From contig OX388349.1 of assembly GCA_947579665.1 (NCBI GenBank), positions 70,312,841 to 70,376,840 of the forward strand: a stretch of 64,000 nucleotides of DNA, read 5' to 3'. Both the position numbers and the translations under genes were made by a program. Below are positions 1-13,770 of the stretch, piece by piece. The DNA is from Sympetrum striolatum. Lineage: Eukaryota > Arthropoda > Insecta > Odonata > Libellulidae. Position 1 is the first letter of the stretch, and each line of letters starts with the position of its first letter. Under the pieces are notes generated by a model. The model did no database searches. It was not told the origin of the DNA and saw only the letters and a list, made by a program, of their open reading frames with translations.

Positions 1-2335
1 CACATCATGCGACAAGTTTCATTGCTAAATTATTTGGTGACATACGTGTCTAAGGTAAAATGATGTTGAATAACTAATGGTCCATGCAATAGAGGTGATG
101 CCATAAAATTCTAGAAGGTATTGTGTCATAAACTGACCAAAAGATAATTTCAATGAAATTTAAAACACTTGAATCCAAAATTTGATATATTTACAAAGCA
201 CTTTGTACTGTATCGACAGATCTATTTGATACATTAATGCTATGCCAGAATTAACACTGCAAGAAGGACAATTTTCTAAATCTCCAAAGAAAAGATTTTC
301 TGACGGCTGTTTCTTGGCTTTTACAGTGAGAATCTCCAGAAAAAAATGTTTTTAGGTTGCTATTCGCAGTGCGACGTAGGACAACTGAAGAAATTATGAC
401 ACAACATTTTGACCATAACGTACCGATCCTGGAGATGTTTTCGAAGATAACTGCTCTTGCAGTTTCATTTAGAGACTAGCATGGCCTGTTTTTGCTGAGG
501 ATACGTGGGTAACATATAAGGCATGCTTGTCCTACATTTCAATTCGCCTCCTTATAAACAATTAGGGAGAAACTGCAACTGACATGTAATAATGAGTTAG
601 CAGGGGTAGATTCAAAACGGGGTCTCATTAGATGATAATTAGGAACACGTACATTAATGGCAGAAAAACAAAAAAAGAGATTCCGGAACCGCAGACATCA
701 ATTAAGGAAAATATTCCGATATGGTTCCGTTCTCTGGATGCGAAATAAAAATTTGTCTTCCAATCAGCATAATTAGATTTTTACAAATAACGGAGTGGGC
801 AAATGAGAAGAAATAAATTCATAGAAAAATAGGACCATTTCCCCTCCAAACGAAGGGAGGAGCGGAATGAACCCAAAGAAAAATATTCAAATGACCTTTA
901 AAAATCCGCAGAAATAGAAGGAAAGAAGGTTTGCTCTGTTCCTGAAGCCAACGTTATTCTAATAATAGTTCAGGAGAAGGTTACGGTAAAAAAGTTGCTT
1001 AGACGCTAACAAAAGCTATATAATGAAAAATCTAGAGATTATGGATAAAGGTAAAAAAGAGAGGCTCTTTCTATCCGTAATGAATTAATTGAACTTCAAG
1101 CAGCCTGTACTACTTTTGAGAGGAAAGGTGAAATTATTCGAATTTTTATTAAAATTCTCACGCAATATCACACTCTGCCGCCAGAATGCATAAGTTTTTG
1201 GAAAATGGAAGAACTTTAATCATAGAAGTTTGGAAAATGTTCACTGCCATAGAGAGATACTGCATACGCCAGAAAATTATTTTCAAACATTCTTATCTGA
1301 GATCTTTATTAAACTTTACTATAGGCTATGAAAGAAAAGGAGATCAAGAACTTTTTCAATTTTCGATACATAAGTAAAATTAGAGTAATTTGAATTTAGA
1401 CTACCGTATATCTTTAAATGTCGAATATCAGCCATTGACTTTCACTTTCGTAAATACAGTAAACGGAAAAAGAGAGCATTTTTAAAGCAAACCCACAAAT
1501 CTAGTAAAAATTTACAAGTCAAAGTTTTGATGCAAATTTTTTTAGCCAAAAATATGAATGTTGTAATACCGGCAAAAATGAACTTAATTCAACAAATTTT
1601 AGAATTGTAAATGAGTAACTTTAATTTTTATTTCACAAGAGATAGACAGAACTTTGGGAGTTCTTCTTGATGTCTCTTGGGGAAATTAGAAGAGACGCAA
1701 AGATTTTAAGCTAACGAAAAGACGCATCGCACAGGGACAGTTAAAGAGATGTGATTAGGTGGATAGAAATTACAGTGATAAAATGTAAGTCCAAGAGAAG
1801 GGAATAATCCTAAGGGTTTTAAAGAGGAACAAAGATATCTTAGATCTTACAGTTTACACTTCCCTGATTTTAACCAACGTGACCTTCGTGAATTTATTTA
1901 AATAAAATATATTATTCACAGTATTATTCTACTTATTATTTAAATGAAAAAGAATAGTTGAGCTTCGGCGCCATTATTTCAAAAACGAGAATTTTTCCAC
2001 TCTTGGATTCGGTAAGTTTTTCACACACATTTCACACCTCTTTGTGAATATAATCGTATTTACCGGAATGCGCTTAGAGTAAACATGCATTATAAGAAGA
2101 GTTTGACCTTATCAATTTTAACTGTAAAAATACATACTATCTCTATATGGTAATCAACATGAGGTTAAGCAAGCTACGATGTATATTTAAGTACAAAGTT
2201 AATTCAAATTTCCTAAATATTGGTTCCTACTAATTAAATTTTATTGTTTTAGCAATTCTCAAGCGCAAAATGATTGCAATCACTATGACCACATGTAATA
2301 CGGTCACCTGATTAGAGAAGTCTGTCTGAAGTATT

Positions 2336-2460
2336 CAGCACGAAGGCGGGTTGGTACCCCGAACCCTCCTACGTTATATACCAAGAGCTATCACTGGGGA
2401 ATGAGGCTTATTGGGCAGGATGAGGAGTGAGGGATTGGCCTTGCTTTCATCACGAAGCCA
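2336..2460 (+). repeat. possible retroposon fragment
   Basis: A short patch that is richer in GC than its surroundings and reads like the body of a short interspersed retroposon (GAGGCTTATTGGGCAGGATG and a degenerate CGAACCC core). No intact A or B box, tail or flanking duplication is visible. The call rests on composition and texture only, and a repeat-library search would be needed to name it. Confidence 0.25.
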
Positions 2461-2472
2461 AAATGCCATTAG

Positions 2473-2499
2473 CAGAACATGTACAGTGTACATGTTCTG
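2473..2499. repeat. 27-bp perfect dyad, TGTACA core
   Basis: Two 13-base arms around a single central G, with the arms reading CAGAACATGTACA and its complement. It is followed after one base by another perfect dyad. The arms contain AGAACA/TGTTCT half-sites but at a spacing unlike a steroid receptor element. It lies in an rdgC intron, and its function is unknown. Confidence 0.8.
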
Positions 2500-2500
2500 T

Positions 2501-2531
2501 AATAATACGTGTACATTGTACACGTATTATT
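2501..2531. repeat. 31-bp perfect dyad, TGTACA core
   Basis: Two 15-base arms (AATAATACGTGTACA and its complement) around a single T. The centre has the same TGTACA-N-TGTACA form as the neighbouring dyad at 2473-2499 and the one at 13240-13260. It could be a cruciform or hairpin end of a mobile element or a dimeric protein site; the sequence does not decide. Confidence 0.8.
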
Positions 2532-2867
2532 TTACATCACCGGCTTGTCTTTAGGAGATTCCTTAATTAGTGCCACTCCACGGTGTATTTATACCTAAGT
2601 AGATTACATGTCACCACAACCACGATCAAAATAGTGACAAAAGTAAATAAAAGATGCATTTTCTCTACCTATCACTAAATGACAAATAAAAATATTCCAC
2701 TAATTGGGATATGGTAGCAGGAATTTTCAGGTAAGTAAAATATTAGAAGTGAACAAGAGAATCAAAAGGTTAACCATGGAGATGCATTTCATTATGTTTT
2801 TTCCAATTATGTACCAACGGTTCCTTTTTCGGCATAAATTCTGAAAGTAACACGAAGGATCTTTTAC

Positions 2868-3035
2868 CTTGTGCAGGACGATAAGAAGATCGTCAAGTTT
2901 TCCGTGGATGTCCCCGCAGATAGTGATCTGGCGAGAAAGCGCTGTCGATGCTTGGTTCAAGTTCGGACATCGCTTCAGACGAATCGTAGCTTCTCTCACA
3001 ATGGCTGCGACGTATCTTGGGTGCAGAGGCGCAGC
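2868..3035 (-). CDS. rdgC: rdgC/PPEF phosphatase exon with GDIHG catalytic motif
   Basis: Internal coding exon of the Ca2+/calmodulin-responsive serine/threonine phosphatase rdgC (PPEF family, known in flies for dephosphorylating rhodopsin). The 168-nt exon encodes 56 codons, from about AAPLHPRYVAAIVREA through RCPNLNQAST to ITICGDIHGKLDDLLIVLHK. GDIHG is the PPP-family GDxHG motif, whose Asp and His bind the catalytic metals; Ile replaces the more usual Leu. The donor is AAG|GTAAAA at 2867. The acceptor is ...TTTTCTAAAAG| at 3036-3037, a modest one, but an in-frame stop within TCTAAAAG makes it the only workable AG nearby. The exon is phase 0 at both ends and joins in frame to the exon at 22798-22964. 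Family assignment is by motif and recalled homologues, not a search. The downstream catalytic exons are not in the window. Confidence 0.93.
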
Positions 3036-5350
3036 CTTTTAGAAAATCGTAAGGTTTAGAAGATTAGATTATGACGACTACAAAAGTTGGATTCTGCTAG
3101 GATACTATTTATGAATGATTTACCATAGATTTACGCTAAAGTTAGTGTGAGGCAAGTGTCTAAATTTCGTCATGCATGCATAGCATATCCATGACGTACT
3201 ATCGCTTAACTGCCATGTGCAAATTAAAGTGATTGTCTACATGATCAGTGAAGCCGTTCCTGCAGCCGGCTGTTACGTAAGTCCAACTTCCGTCACTCAA
3301 ATTGCAAGGAAATATACAAAGAAGTTCAAATTAGTTTGAATGTGACTAAAATAGAGATAACTCAAGCACAATTGGCTTACCAATAACAACAAAGTTTTTC
3401 CACAAATCTAAAGCAAATATGTCAACTTTCGAGAGAAGGAAGTCTTATTACGTTTTGAATTTGCATATACATATATACAGCAGTCTATATCACAACAACT
3501 ACTTATTTCGTTATTTAGCAAAACGATAAATACTCACCAATATGTGGATTGACATAAATGCACACATATTGAAACTGAGATGAGCAATCACACAAATATT
3601 TACAACATACATTCTTGATAGATGAATATAAAAGATAAGAGAACGTGATACTTATACTACTAAATCGTCATACCCTTTCTAAAAATATATTTATTTACAT
3701 TATTCTTAATTTACGCTATTGCACTATTAAATAATGTTCAATAGGTGTATTTTAAAGTGCAATCATACTCCTAATAAATGTGAAATATTTGTCTGCATAA
3801 GAGAAATATCTAAAACAACGAATTTATGTGACTCCAGAATAGAAACAAGATAAACTAAGGTGAAATAATTGCAGTGATTGCGGTGCACGAATTCCAGATG
3901 CTTTAATTATTCAAGAAACTCACGAGTTTGAATGGAATGATTAAAATAGAAGTTTCGCTCAAGAAAACTGATTATAAAATGCCAAGCAAATTTCATCCGT
4001 AGGTACATGAGCTTAAGGATCGTTTCAAGGAGAATAACTCAATCGATCTAAAATATGAATGAGGAAAGGCACAAACAATGGTATTAATTTAAATAGAAAT
4101 ACTGATATCAATGCGGTAATGAAGACACACAAAAAAGCTTAAATACTATATTCTGAAAGAGAATTTGTAATTGTCTTGATTCCTAAAATTAAACACTTCT
4201 TCCCACCAGAACATACAACATAAACATAACGAACATGGAAGCAACATAAAATGGTTAAAGTTAAGATGGGATTTCTTTGCCCCAATTTTTTTTAATAAGA
4301 CGTTTTTATGTATTTTATTGTAAAATACGACCAAAAGTACCTCAATTTAAGACACGGGTAAAATTTTAGAATTACTGAATCCATTTAGTGGAACAAAAAG
4401 CAGTGTTCTAAAATGGACACACGAAATGGTGTTATCTTCAAAATTTGGGTAGAAGCTTAGAAAAAGTAAACTTTAGCTATAAAACAAAATATACCAATGA
4501 AACCGATTTTTTTTATTATTAAACTGCAGATAATTTTCATAATCGACGTTTGAGGTTCTCATACGCGACTTGGATCTTCCATGTTTTCAAACATCAGCGA
4601 TAAATATAGCCTTCAAAATTTCATTAGCTGGGATCTTTGCAAACCAATTACTATGGGTACTAAGCGCCCAAAATCTCCTCTGAAAATTTTCCTCTCGTCG
4701 TGAAGATGAGAAAAATGTAATTTGATTCAAATGGAATCCACTCCTGATGTATGTCCCATCCCTTCAGCATCCTCTAGAATTTTCCCCAGGGGAAAGAACA
4801 TGATTTCTTCAAAGAAAGAGAATGAAATTCCCAGCCTCGATAAGCGGGAACAAAAATCCGAGCCTAAAATCATATCGAGCTAAGACTTCGCTGCCAATCT
4901 CATAAAATAGCAATCTCGACCTTTTAGAGATTGATGTTTATATTTGCCCTCTCAACAATCATTTCCCAGCAAAATGGGGAATAAAAAAACAAGACGCTCC
5001 ACCATCTAACTAGAAGATAGAACACAGATTCCGAAATAAATTTCTTTTTGAGCTTTGGTTATTGTGTGCGGAGATTTCACCATTTATCTCTTGGAGTAAA
5101 ACGAAAAAATACTCGTCTTGAGTTTGAAGCATCCTAAAATTTTAAAACAATCTTCGTAAAGGTACAAGTAGTAAGTGTTGAATGAAAGTAAAAAAGTAAG
5201 ATCCATGCGACTGATTGTGAGGATAAATTAATTTTCACATCATCCTATTATTCATTTGCATGAAAAAATAACTTGTACTGATACGTATGATTTATTGCGA
5301 TTTTAGAATTTGGATGTGACAGCTTAATGTGATGAGAGCAAGCGAGAGTA

Positions 5351-5708
5351 TTGAAACAGGATGGTTAAGGTTTACAACAATACTACTACGTTCAAAAAGT
5401 TCTCAAACTTATTTTTTTCTAGCAAAAACGCCGAGCAGGACAAATAAAAAATTCTGGTGGTAGATAGAGCCACATATTGTGATACAGCTACCTACCACCT
5501 AACTACCTACCACCAGAATTTTACTTTTCTCCTACTCGTTGTTTTCGCAGGGAAAAAGTAAGTTCTGGAACTTTTTAAAACTTGGAAATTTATGTATACT
5601 ATCCACAGATTTTTTACAAACACGCTACCATGGTTTCGGTAAATATCATCATCAGAAAAAACTACGGTAGATATAATTAAAATAAATCTTGTAACCATCC
5701 TGTGTCAA
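5351..5708. mobile_element. mariner/Tc1-type non-autonomous inverted-repeat element
   Basis: Terminal inverted repeats begin TTGAAACAGGATGGTTA on the left (5351-5367) and end with its near complement on the right (5692-5708), differing at one base. Both ends abut TA (5349-5350 and 5709-5710), the target duplication of the Tc1/mariner superfamily. The inner arms also pair: the GGTGGTAGATA region near 5456 matches the complement near 5510. The right arm is longer, so the left arm has probably lost sequence. No transposase is encoded. Superfamily is inferred from the TA duplication and long inverted repeats. Confidence 0.65.
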
Positions 5709-8700
5709 TATAGACTTCCACAAAATTGAGACCCAAACCATCCAGCAATAATGGCCTATCCGATTTAAACTGAGTTACCCCAGGTGTAAATAATAATTTC
5801 CAATAACAAAATCTGAAAAATTAATGCGTATAATGCATTTTACTAATTATAACTAGATTTATTCTTAAAGAAATAACTTTAAATCAACAATTAAGGCTTA
5901 AGATGACTGTAAAACATACACGCATATCCAAAGGAGTTTTATGGCTTTGAGAAGAGATTTAGTCATAATTATTTAAAAAAGCGTAACGAAAGTTAATTAA
6001 ATAAACCATCGACATCTATCACTGGGCAATTTACAATAATCCCAGCTAGGACGTACAATAATATATTTCCAATGGCGTCATTAAATAGAATTTTAAAGCG
6101 CTACTCATTAAAATCCCAATACACAATTATGTATTATTTGAACGAATGGGAATATTTCATCCGCGGATTAATTAAACCATGTAGGTCATCAGGGCTGATG
6201 ATGTTATCCCTGAGCTAATCTCACTTGTCAGTGAATGGAGATTGAATCTAGAGATAGCCTCACAGATTAATTGAATGAATTTGACCTTCCGGAAGAGATC
6301 TTTTGATCTTCATCTCTTTTCATACGATTAAGCATCCAATCTGCTAATTTCAGATAGCCAAAATTCCGACCCAAATATTTCACCTGATATTTTAACCCAG
6401 CTCTTTCCTGATATATGCCAAGTTTTTAATTGATATTGATTACATATACACTAAATTTCCTATACAGGGAAAATATGCATTTAATATATATTTTTTTGAA
6501 TTTTATTTATTTGTGAGGCAGTAAGCAAAATGCAAAGATCGATCTAGCGATTCCAAAATAACACCATCATTAAATTTATTCTAAATGTTTTTAAAATTAA
6601 AATTATAAATACATTATTCATCACGTCCCGTCTTCTTAACAAAAATAATAATATTTTACTTCAAAAATAGCCAAGATCTGACAGATAATATAAAAGAAAC
6701 TAATACTTTATCATTAATAAAAAAGAACTATAAATGAAACCGTATAAAATACATTCAACCCAGATTAATTATTCCTTTGAACCAAAATAAAGCCACAATA
6801 AAGACGATGAGAAAGAAATAATTTAAATTTTTTCAATCGTCATCAATTAACTAACGGAAATAAAGACTCCGGAAAATAAAAAATGTTCACGTAGAAGATG
6901 CGTTTCGTTTTGACTGCAAAACACGAAACAGTATACTTACAAGGTTAAAAATGAAGGAATGATAAACTAATGATAATAATTTAATAATAATAGAAAGGAA
7001 AATAATCAAGGAACTCGTCGTATTAATAAATACTTCAAGCTATTCTCACAGAGTGATTTCTTTCCATTTTCATGAAGCATTTTCCAAATTTAAGCCTAAG
7101 TAAAATTTTATAAACTGATCATAACAGTCTTCAATCTCTTAGACTGGGTAAAACAGAAATATCTTCAACATAAAACGAAGTATAAATTAGTGAGTTTCAA
7201 TATAACAGTTTATTCAGAAAATTAAGCAATTGCGAACTCATGAGCATTACCGTCATTTACCTATTCCTCATAAATATGAATGCACTTTCACATAATAAAA
7301 TATCATCTAATGCAAGTCTCCATCAGAAAAAAGAAAATGATTTCCTCTTAGTGTAAACGCATGAAGAGCTAAACGATAGTGAAAACCAAAAAAAAAGAAG
7401 ACCGATTCGCGTCCCGGATGATTCATCCTCCGGTCCCCAGAGAGCGGCCTACTTCTCTACGTGCGTGAGGATGAAACGTCCTGAACATAAACCCGCCCTA
7501 TCTGGACGTGATGAGGCCCGTTCTGTCACACTCATCAGCGTGATTCACTGCCAGAAACACCTGAAACATTCAGGGGCACGTTTACTTGGGAGCAAAAAAT
7601 ATCGAGAATAAGCATGACCTCTTTAGAAAGGGATAAAGGTCGATGCCCTTTCAGCTGAACCAAGGTCGCCCGCGCTCTCTTCCCAAACCCTTACATTCCT
7701 CTTTGTTCGCTATAAAATCCGCGGATCCTCTATGGGAATGCGGAATTCCCGGAGCATTAACATTAATTTTCTGAGCGTTCCTTCAGATTTTCTCTGATAT
7801 TAATTTCGAGGAGAATTTCTTTGTTCGCCTCCGGCGGTATGGAAGGATACTCAGGAATTGACATCTGCATTATGTAGGCACCGAGTTATTCTGGGGTGCC
7901 TCATTATCTTTTCGCGAAGGACAACCCGGATTTCTTGAGAATCCTTAATCTCAGCTGTGACGTAATCCCACAACAAATGAGCGAGCAAAATGGGAAAAGC
8001 AGCAAACTTCCATAGCATTCTTCAATTATAACTCCTTGTAGCAGCGTGTGAAACAGGGAGAAAAGTTCGCGTCGCCCGAAGAACAGAGCGAGCTGTTAGC
8101 ATTTGAAAAGGCCAGGAAAAGTAGAAAGTTCACCGCAAGATATTATCGCACCTAGTCTATGTGACACTAAGAAGAGAACTAATGATGGTGTTGATCGTGA
8201 TAAATGGGTTTACTTATTGTAACTGACGAAGAAATATGACGATACTTCCGTGATTGATTGCAAGCACTACTGTAAAGCTTAGGCAATAGCAGAGGTGATA
8301 ACAACATTTCGCTTCCCAATAAAGAGACAACTTGTAATCCTATTTAGGTGAGAAACTCTCGTATTAAATTAGCACAAATACCCATTTTCATTTCATTTTC
8401 ACCATATTTCGCCATGCGTATGACCTTCTTCTGCACTCTTTAACCAAATGTGTATAGATGTTCTCTCTAAGATGTATATAATAGAAAATGTGCTTACAAA
8501 TAAAGACTTCTTTCCGTGGCTGAATATTGTTTGTAGCCTAGCAGACCTTTTAAGGAGCAAATATTTCCCGTCGATATTGCCTTGAGCTACTTCAGAACGG
8601 GGAACAATAATAGTAGAAAAAGTAACTCAAATCAGAAAAATGAATCAAAAATCTATAAATACAGACAGATCATATACAGTATAGAGATTTTTTTTTCTTT

Positions 8701-11700
8701 TTTCGATATAAGCCCAAAAGGAAATTTTGATTTTTTTAACTAAACGAATGATAGAACAGTTATTTACTGAGATAGAAAAAATAATTTACTTCTGATAATG
8801 ACGACTTTTTGTGAATATGGAAATCAATTATTAATTAGAAAAAAACAGCAACTCAACCTGAGTGATCCTGATATTCATCGGCGAATCTTAACTCGTTTAT
8901 TATAAGAAGAAGCAATAAAATATCAATCAGTAATTAATTGGCTATTATTAAAGTAGGAGGAAATAGGACTCCAAACTTAATCTGCGTTTCATTTCAGAAT
9001 TTATTCCTCCAAAACCTTTAATAATAATAAAATAATCATAGCATCTCCAATTGTGTCACTAGTTGGTCTCTATCATTCATTTATCTCAAATACCACGGGG
9101 GAAAAATTTCCTCTCAAAAAATGGATAGTCTAATCAGCACATGTAGTACTTTCAAGTGTGAAATGCGTGAAACCAGAGAATTTCAACGCGGAATAAAAGC
9201 GTCTTGTCTTTTCCTGTAACAAGCTCAGAGTTAATCCGAGGGATCCTCTATAAGCCTTCGCCAGAACATAATAGTAGCGGGAAAACGCCTCCGCAGGATG
9301 CGGTTCGAACGCCATCAGAGCGAAAGGATTTCCCCAAACTCAGTGCCATATTTCGGGCGTCCCGTCGCTAATCAACTCTCGCGGTCACAGCAAAGGCAGA
9401 ACCTCATCTCTCTCTCTTTACAAACTGCGGTCGACACACGTGGTGGAAAAATATAGCCCTCGAGAGGTTTATGCGCTCTTCGGAGCTTAATAAATACCAA
9501 TGTTCGGGTTGACAGTTGCCTCTTCCCTCGTGAAAAAACGTTTCCACTGCAATATGAACAATCTATGTCCTCCCAAATCCCCCCTCGATAAACTGGAAGG
9601 TCCCAGCCGAATCCTTTTCATACATATGAGGCATTGAAATTGGGAGGCTTATGAGTGATATATCATGTTGTCTAGTAATTGCTAGAGGCTGATTGCGTCA
9701 TATTTTAATACTCGTCCGTGAAAATGTTTTTCTGACATATCATTATCAAAGTGACTATTACGACAAAATAATGTAAATTTATGTGAACTTCATTTATGAA
9801 TGTTAACCCTATTTACTTGTAACTGAAATATAAAATATCCTTGATCCGCGAACAAGTTTGCATAGCAAATCGTCATTTGAGCAGTCTACTTATGTCCAGC
9901 TTTCGGAGTTATTAATGAGTTATCACTCCGCTGACAGTATGCGATGATTGTATTCATTCAATTATATTGAGAATGTAACCTTCATTAGGATATTTTAAAC
10001 ATAAGACAAGGTGTTAACGGTTTCACGGCCTAATAGTTAAAGAACATATTTTTCATAGCCTCAAAACTTTAGGAAATATAGAAATGGAAGGTTTTCGTAC
10101 ATATTTGAACAAATACTATCCTGTGTGAAAAACATAAATATTGAAAATGATTTTTTTTCTGTATTTATGGTCAACATATGAACTGTTTAGCATAAATTCT
10201 TTGCTACTACATGCTTGAGATATAACAAAGTATCAGCATATGGAATTAAATGTATCCTGGTAAAATGCTTCATATTTTAACTGCACGGTTGACAGAAATT
10301 ACTCTCAATTCCTAATTTCATCTTATTTCCCTCGCCTAATAATGTAAAATTTTATCTTATTTATAAACGAAATCCACTCATTTTCTTTATTTTCACCTCC
10401 TTGTTAATGTCAACTATAAATAGCCTTATGAAGTATAGTTGGTAGAATACGAAAGCTCATTTTCTTATTTTAAAGTTAACTAAATTATTGATTAAATTCT
10501 TGGTTGGAGTAAAAGTGGTTTTTATACATTTACGGTTGATTAATAATAAAATAATCGATTAATATAACGAAACAAAATTTTAATTTATTTTTGATCCATT
10601 TATAAATGTTAAAACTAAAGAAATAATTTCCTCAAACTTCCTTTTCCTAACTGTTACTCTTTCAACTTTTCATATTTCTACATAGAAATTTCTGTGATAA
10701 GCTATCGGTACCAATTTAAAATTAAAACCTTATTCATCAGATTATAGAAAGAACCTATCAAGACTGTGAGTGAGAGAGTAAGATATGTAGATTTATATGA
10801 TTCGCTTTCCTTTTAAAGATCTTACAGTCGTACGTTTCAGGTATTTCTATATATTTTCTAATAGTATTATAAATTGTGACTATCTTTGCAGCTGAGGATA
10901 CTATGAAAATATTCTCATAGTAGATGACAAATTATCCTATCCTATACGATAAAGCACCTTTTATTAATTTACAGTTTATCACTCGTTTTAGGTGCATATC
11001 AGATTTACAGTGGGGCATTTATAAAACACGAACGAAAAATTAATGAACGAAAGAAAATTATTTTGGAAATATGAATTGGCCCCATTGAATAATGCAATAC
11101 CTTCATGGGTTAAATTTCAGCTCAAAGACCATCCTATGCAGTTACATTACTCAAAAGACTAAAGAGCCGGGAATTCTCCCTCCTGGTCTCGCCTACATTT
11201 CTTAAAATATAATTGCAGGCGTCTCAACTTCTATTAATCTCTTACAAGGGTCGGTATGGTTTTAGGGTGCTCAAAGCTTTCTGGGTTAATGCAATTCAAA
11301 GTCGGCATCTAGAGATAAATGCTTGGCGAAACGTGGGTGGCCTCTGAATGGAATATCACCGTTCACAAATCACGAGTTAATTAGCACCTTGTCGCATTTC
11401 ATAATGTCTTCACGTGGTACTCTTTTATCTTCAGAGAGATATAAAGGGAGGTAATGTATGCCTACTTCTCAAAATCTTGTGGGAGAACTATATTTATTTG
11501 GAAAGTTATAAATGTACCAGATATCCCCCTCTCTTTTTATCATAGCTCTACTAAAGCTACCATCATTCAGAAAATTTTCTACGAATTCTTGAAATTCAAA
11601 TTTCATGAACATTCTTTCGCTTATAACTTTAAATCATTTAGGAATTACTGGCATTTCTAACGTATTTTATAACTGATTGAAAATAACGTGATGATAAATA

Positions 11701-13239
11701 TATCGCTTTCAAGTTAATATTTATTTAAAAATTCCCTATTTTCCTTAAATTAAATTAATATAGTCGGTATAAACTTTTTATGAATTTCACATAAAATAAA
11801 TTCTAAAATTTAAACTTATATTTTCATTAAACTGCCACGAATTTTAAGTTAAAGATTATGTACCTAGATTCTAAAACTTAAATCATTTTGTGACCATGAT
11901 TATAAGATTTCTAATAATTAATTCCTGTTTCAGAATAAGCATATTTAAAGTTAATTATCATCTGATGAGTTTAGACACACCATAAATAATCATATTTTCG
12001 GTAAAAAATTTAAATTTAATTGTATAATTAATGTAAATTTAAACAGAAACGAACTTTTCTACAATGTAGCAAGGCAATAATAATACATCAGAATTGCGAT
12101 TCAATCCTCAAATAAGATGGTACCATCAAGAATATAGTAAATTTGTCAATTATATCAAATATTGCGTAGAATTTCACTAAAAAGAAAATGAAATGTCTTC
12201 ACATAACCCGCAAAATCAGCCCATACAAATTTTGAAGATTCCCAAATGTTTACGTACATTTTAATTATTCGTACATCTATAAAAGCCATGAATTAAAGAA
12301 TCAGACGATAGGATAGTATTTTTTCTAATTTGCATTGTATCGGGAAATAGTCAAGACAAAAGTGATGGAGATGGAACTTAATTAAAAATGATTTAATTTG
12401 CATGTTATTTCCTTTTGGTGCAAAAAATTTCCCTCTTCGTTGTTATTCCAGTCATAATCTGGTCGTTTTCTTTCCTCTGTCTCTTTCCTTTTCATGAATT
12501 TTCACTCTCTCTCAGAAATGTATTCAACAAATTTACGGATTACCAACGAAATTCATTCTTATTCTGTTTTGGGGTCTTGTTTTTGTTTCTTTTATTTTCC
12601 ATTCCCTTCAACAATATTTATTTTCATTATCTTCCTGAATTAAGACTATATTTATTTTTACCTCAATGCATTTATTTACTTTTCTTCCTAAACCGTTTTT
12701 TAACCAAGAAATAATTCACCCTCAAAAATATATAACGAAACTTCATCTATGTAAATGGCTTGGGGTTATATCTGATAATAATAGATAGCTTCGAAATTAT
12801 CTACAATTTATATTTAACCAACGTTGATGCAATTATTCCAATAAACTTATCCGAATAATTCGCATATAACTCTTACATCCCAAGAGAAATAAAGGAGAAT
12901 TTCATCATTTTCACCAAATTTGTCATGAAATTATACAAGCACATCTAAGTGCAGAATATTTTTCATGGATTATCTGGTCGATTGGAATAAATAGATCAAA
13001 TTATTAAAGCTGTCCTGTTGTATCTAGATTTAGATTTCTTACCCAACAAGTTGTCTCTCGTCATGAGTCAGAGGATGTAAAAAACGATAGTTACTAAGGA
13101 AAGAAAAATGGAACACTCTTTGAAGGATTTAAGGGTTGAAAATCTTCAAATGCCGTTTTTGTCTACGCTCCGTACATCGTAATAATCGGTATTCGGTAAC
13201 AACAGGCCTGGATTACCGACCTTCTAAGAAACAACCCAG

Positions 13240-13260
13240 TGTATGTACAATGTACATACA
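13240..13260. repeat. 21-bp perfect dyad, TGTACA core
   Basis: Arms TGTATGTACA and its complement around a single A. The central TGTACA-N-TGTACA form is the same as in the two dyads near 2.5 kb, although the outer arm bases differ. Confidence 0.75.
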
Positions 13261-13419
13261 TAAACTTTTATATCCCTGATGATGGTAACCTCTAAACCGA
13301 TAGTTTGAACTGCTTCTTCAGCTAGTTATTATCACGCCTAGTTTGCGGAAAGATAGAGTTCTTCAAATGACTTATTCATAGCGCATATTCCTCTTATTTT
13401 ACTCTTATTATCCGACCTG

Positions 13420-13770
13420 TCGTAGTAGAGGTATGGGTTGCGAAATTACGTCTCTCGCTACCGTACTTTCTCTGAATGTATCGAGGAATCTCCGTATACC
13501 TTCTAACCTGCTTTCTTTCAAGGATCTCTAACTGCGTTTGGAAGCATTTCCGCGGCGCCTACTTTTTTATCGTAACAATTTTAACAAAACGTATCGCCTT
13601 GCTCTGTAATTTCTCGGGTACACACTTCATCCACCAGATCCCATACAATACTTGTCCCACACTCCAGATGGGCCCTGCCGAAGATGTAATAGCATCACGC
13701 TCTAACCTTCCCTTCCCATCTACCGACGATGCTCTTACCAAGCCGCACTTTTGACTGTTTTGCCACAAAC
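13420..13770 (-). pseudogene. LINE reverse-transcriptase tail, decayed
   Basis: On the minus strand the frame 13768-13559 reads SSAGPIWSVGQVLYGIWW then PEKLQSKAIRFVK. This matches the pattern just after the reverse-transcriptase palm in many non-LTR elements (a 'PVWDPHQ...EKVQRKALRFI' block). After the stop, another frame continues with RRYTEIPRYIQRKYGSERR-like text to about 13420. The frame change and stop show it is a relic. It lies inside the large rdgC intron in the same orientation as the gene. Clade (Jockey, I or CR1-like) cannot be set by eye. Confidence 0.65.

Larger units (their letters stand above)
1..2867 (-). other. rdgC intron, 3' side of the GDxHG exon (partial)
   Basis: AT-rich sequence that follows the splice donor of the rdgC exon on the minus strand and runs to the window edge. 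I looked for the next phosphatase exon (the NGLPS...GDFVDRG block expected after the exon ending LHK) and did not find it, so it probably lies beyond position 1. The stretch holds two adjacent perfect dyads near 2.5 kb and a moderately GC-rich, retroposon-like patch at about 2336-2460 that I cannot classify. Nothing else is recognisable. Confidence 0.6.

Noticed and set aside
2871..3059. Plus-strand 62-codon frame at the rdgC exon
   Set aside because: It is the antisense shadow of the minus-strand exon that encodes the GDIHG motif.
12415..12714. 99-codon Phe/Leu-rich frame resembling a membrane protein
   Set aside because: The hydrophobic look follows from T-rich low-complexity DNA; there is no conserved motif, splice context or start context, and it lies in an rdgC intron.
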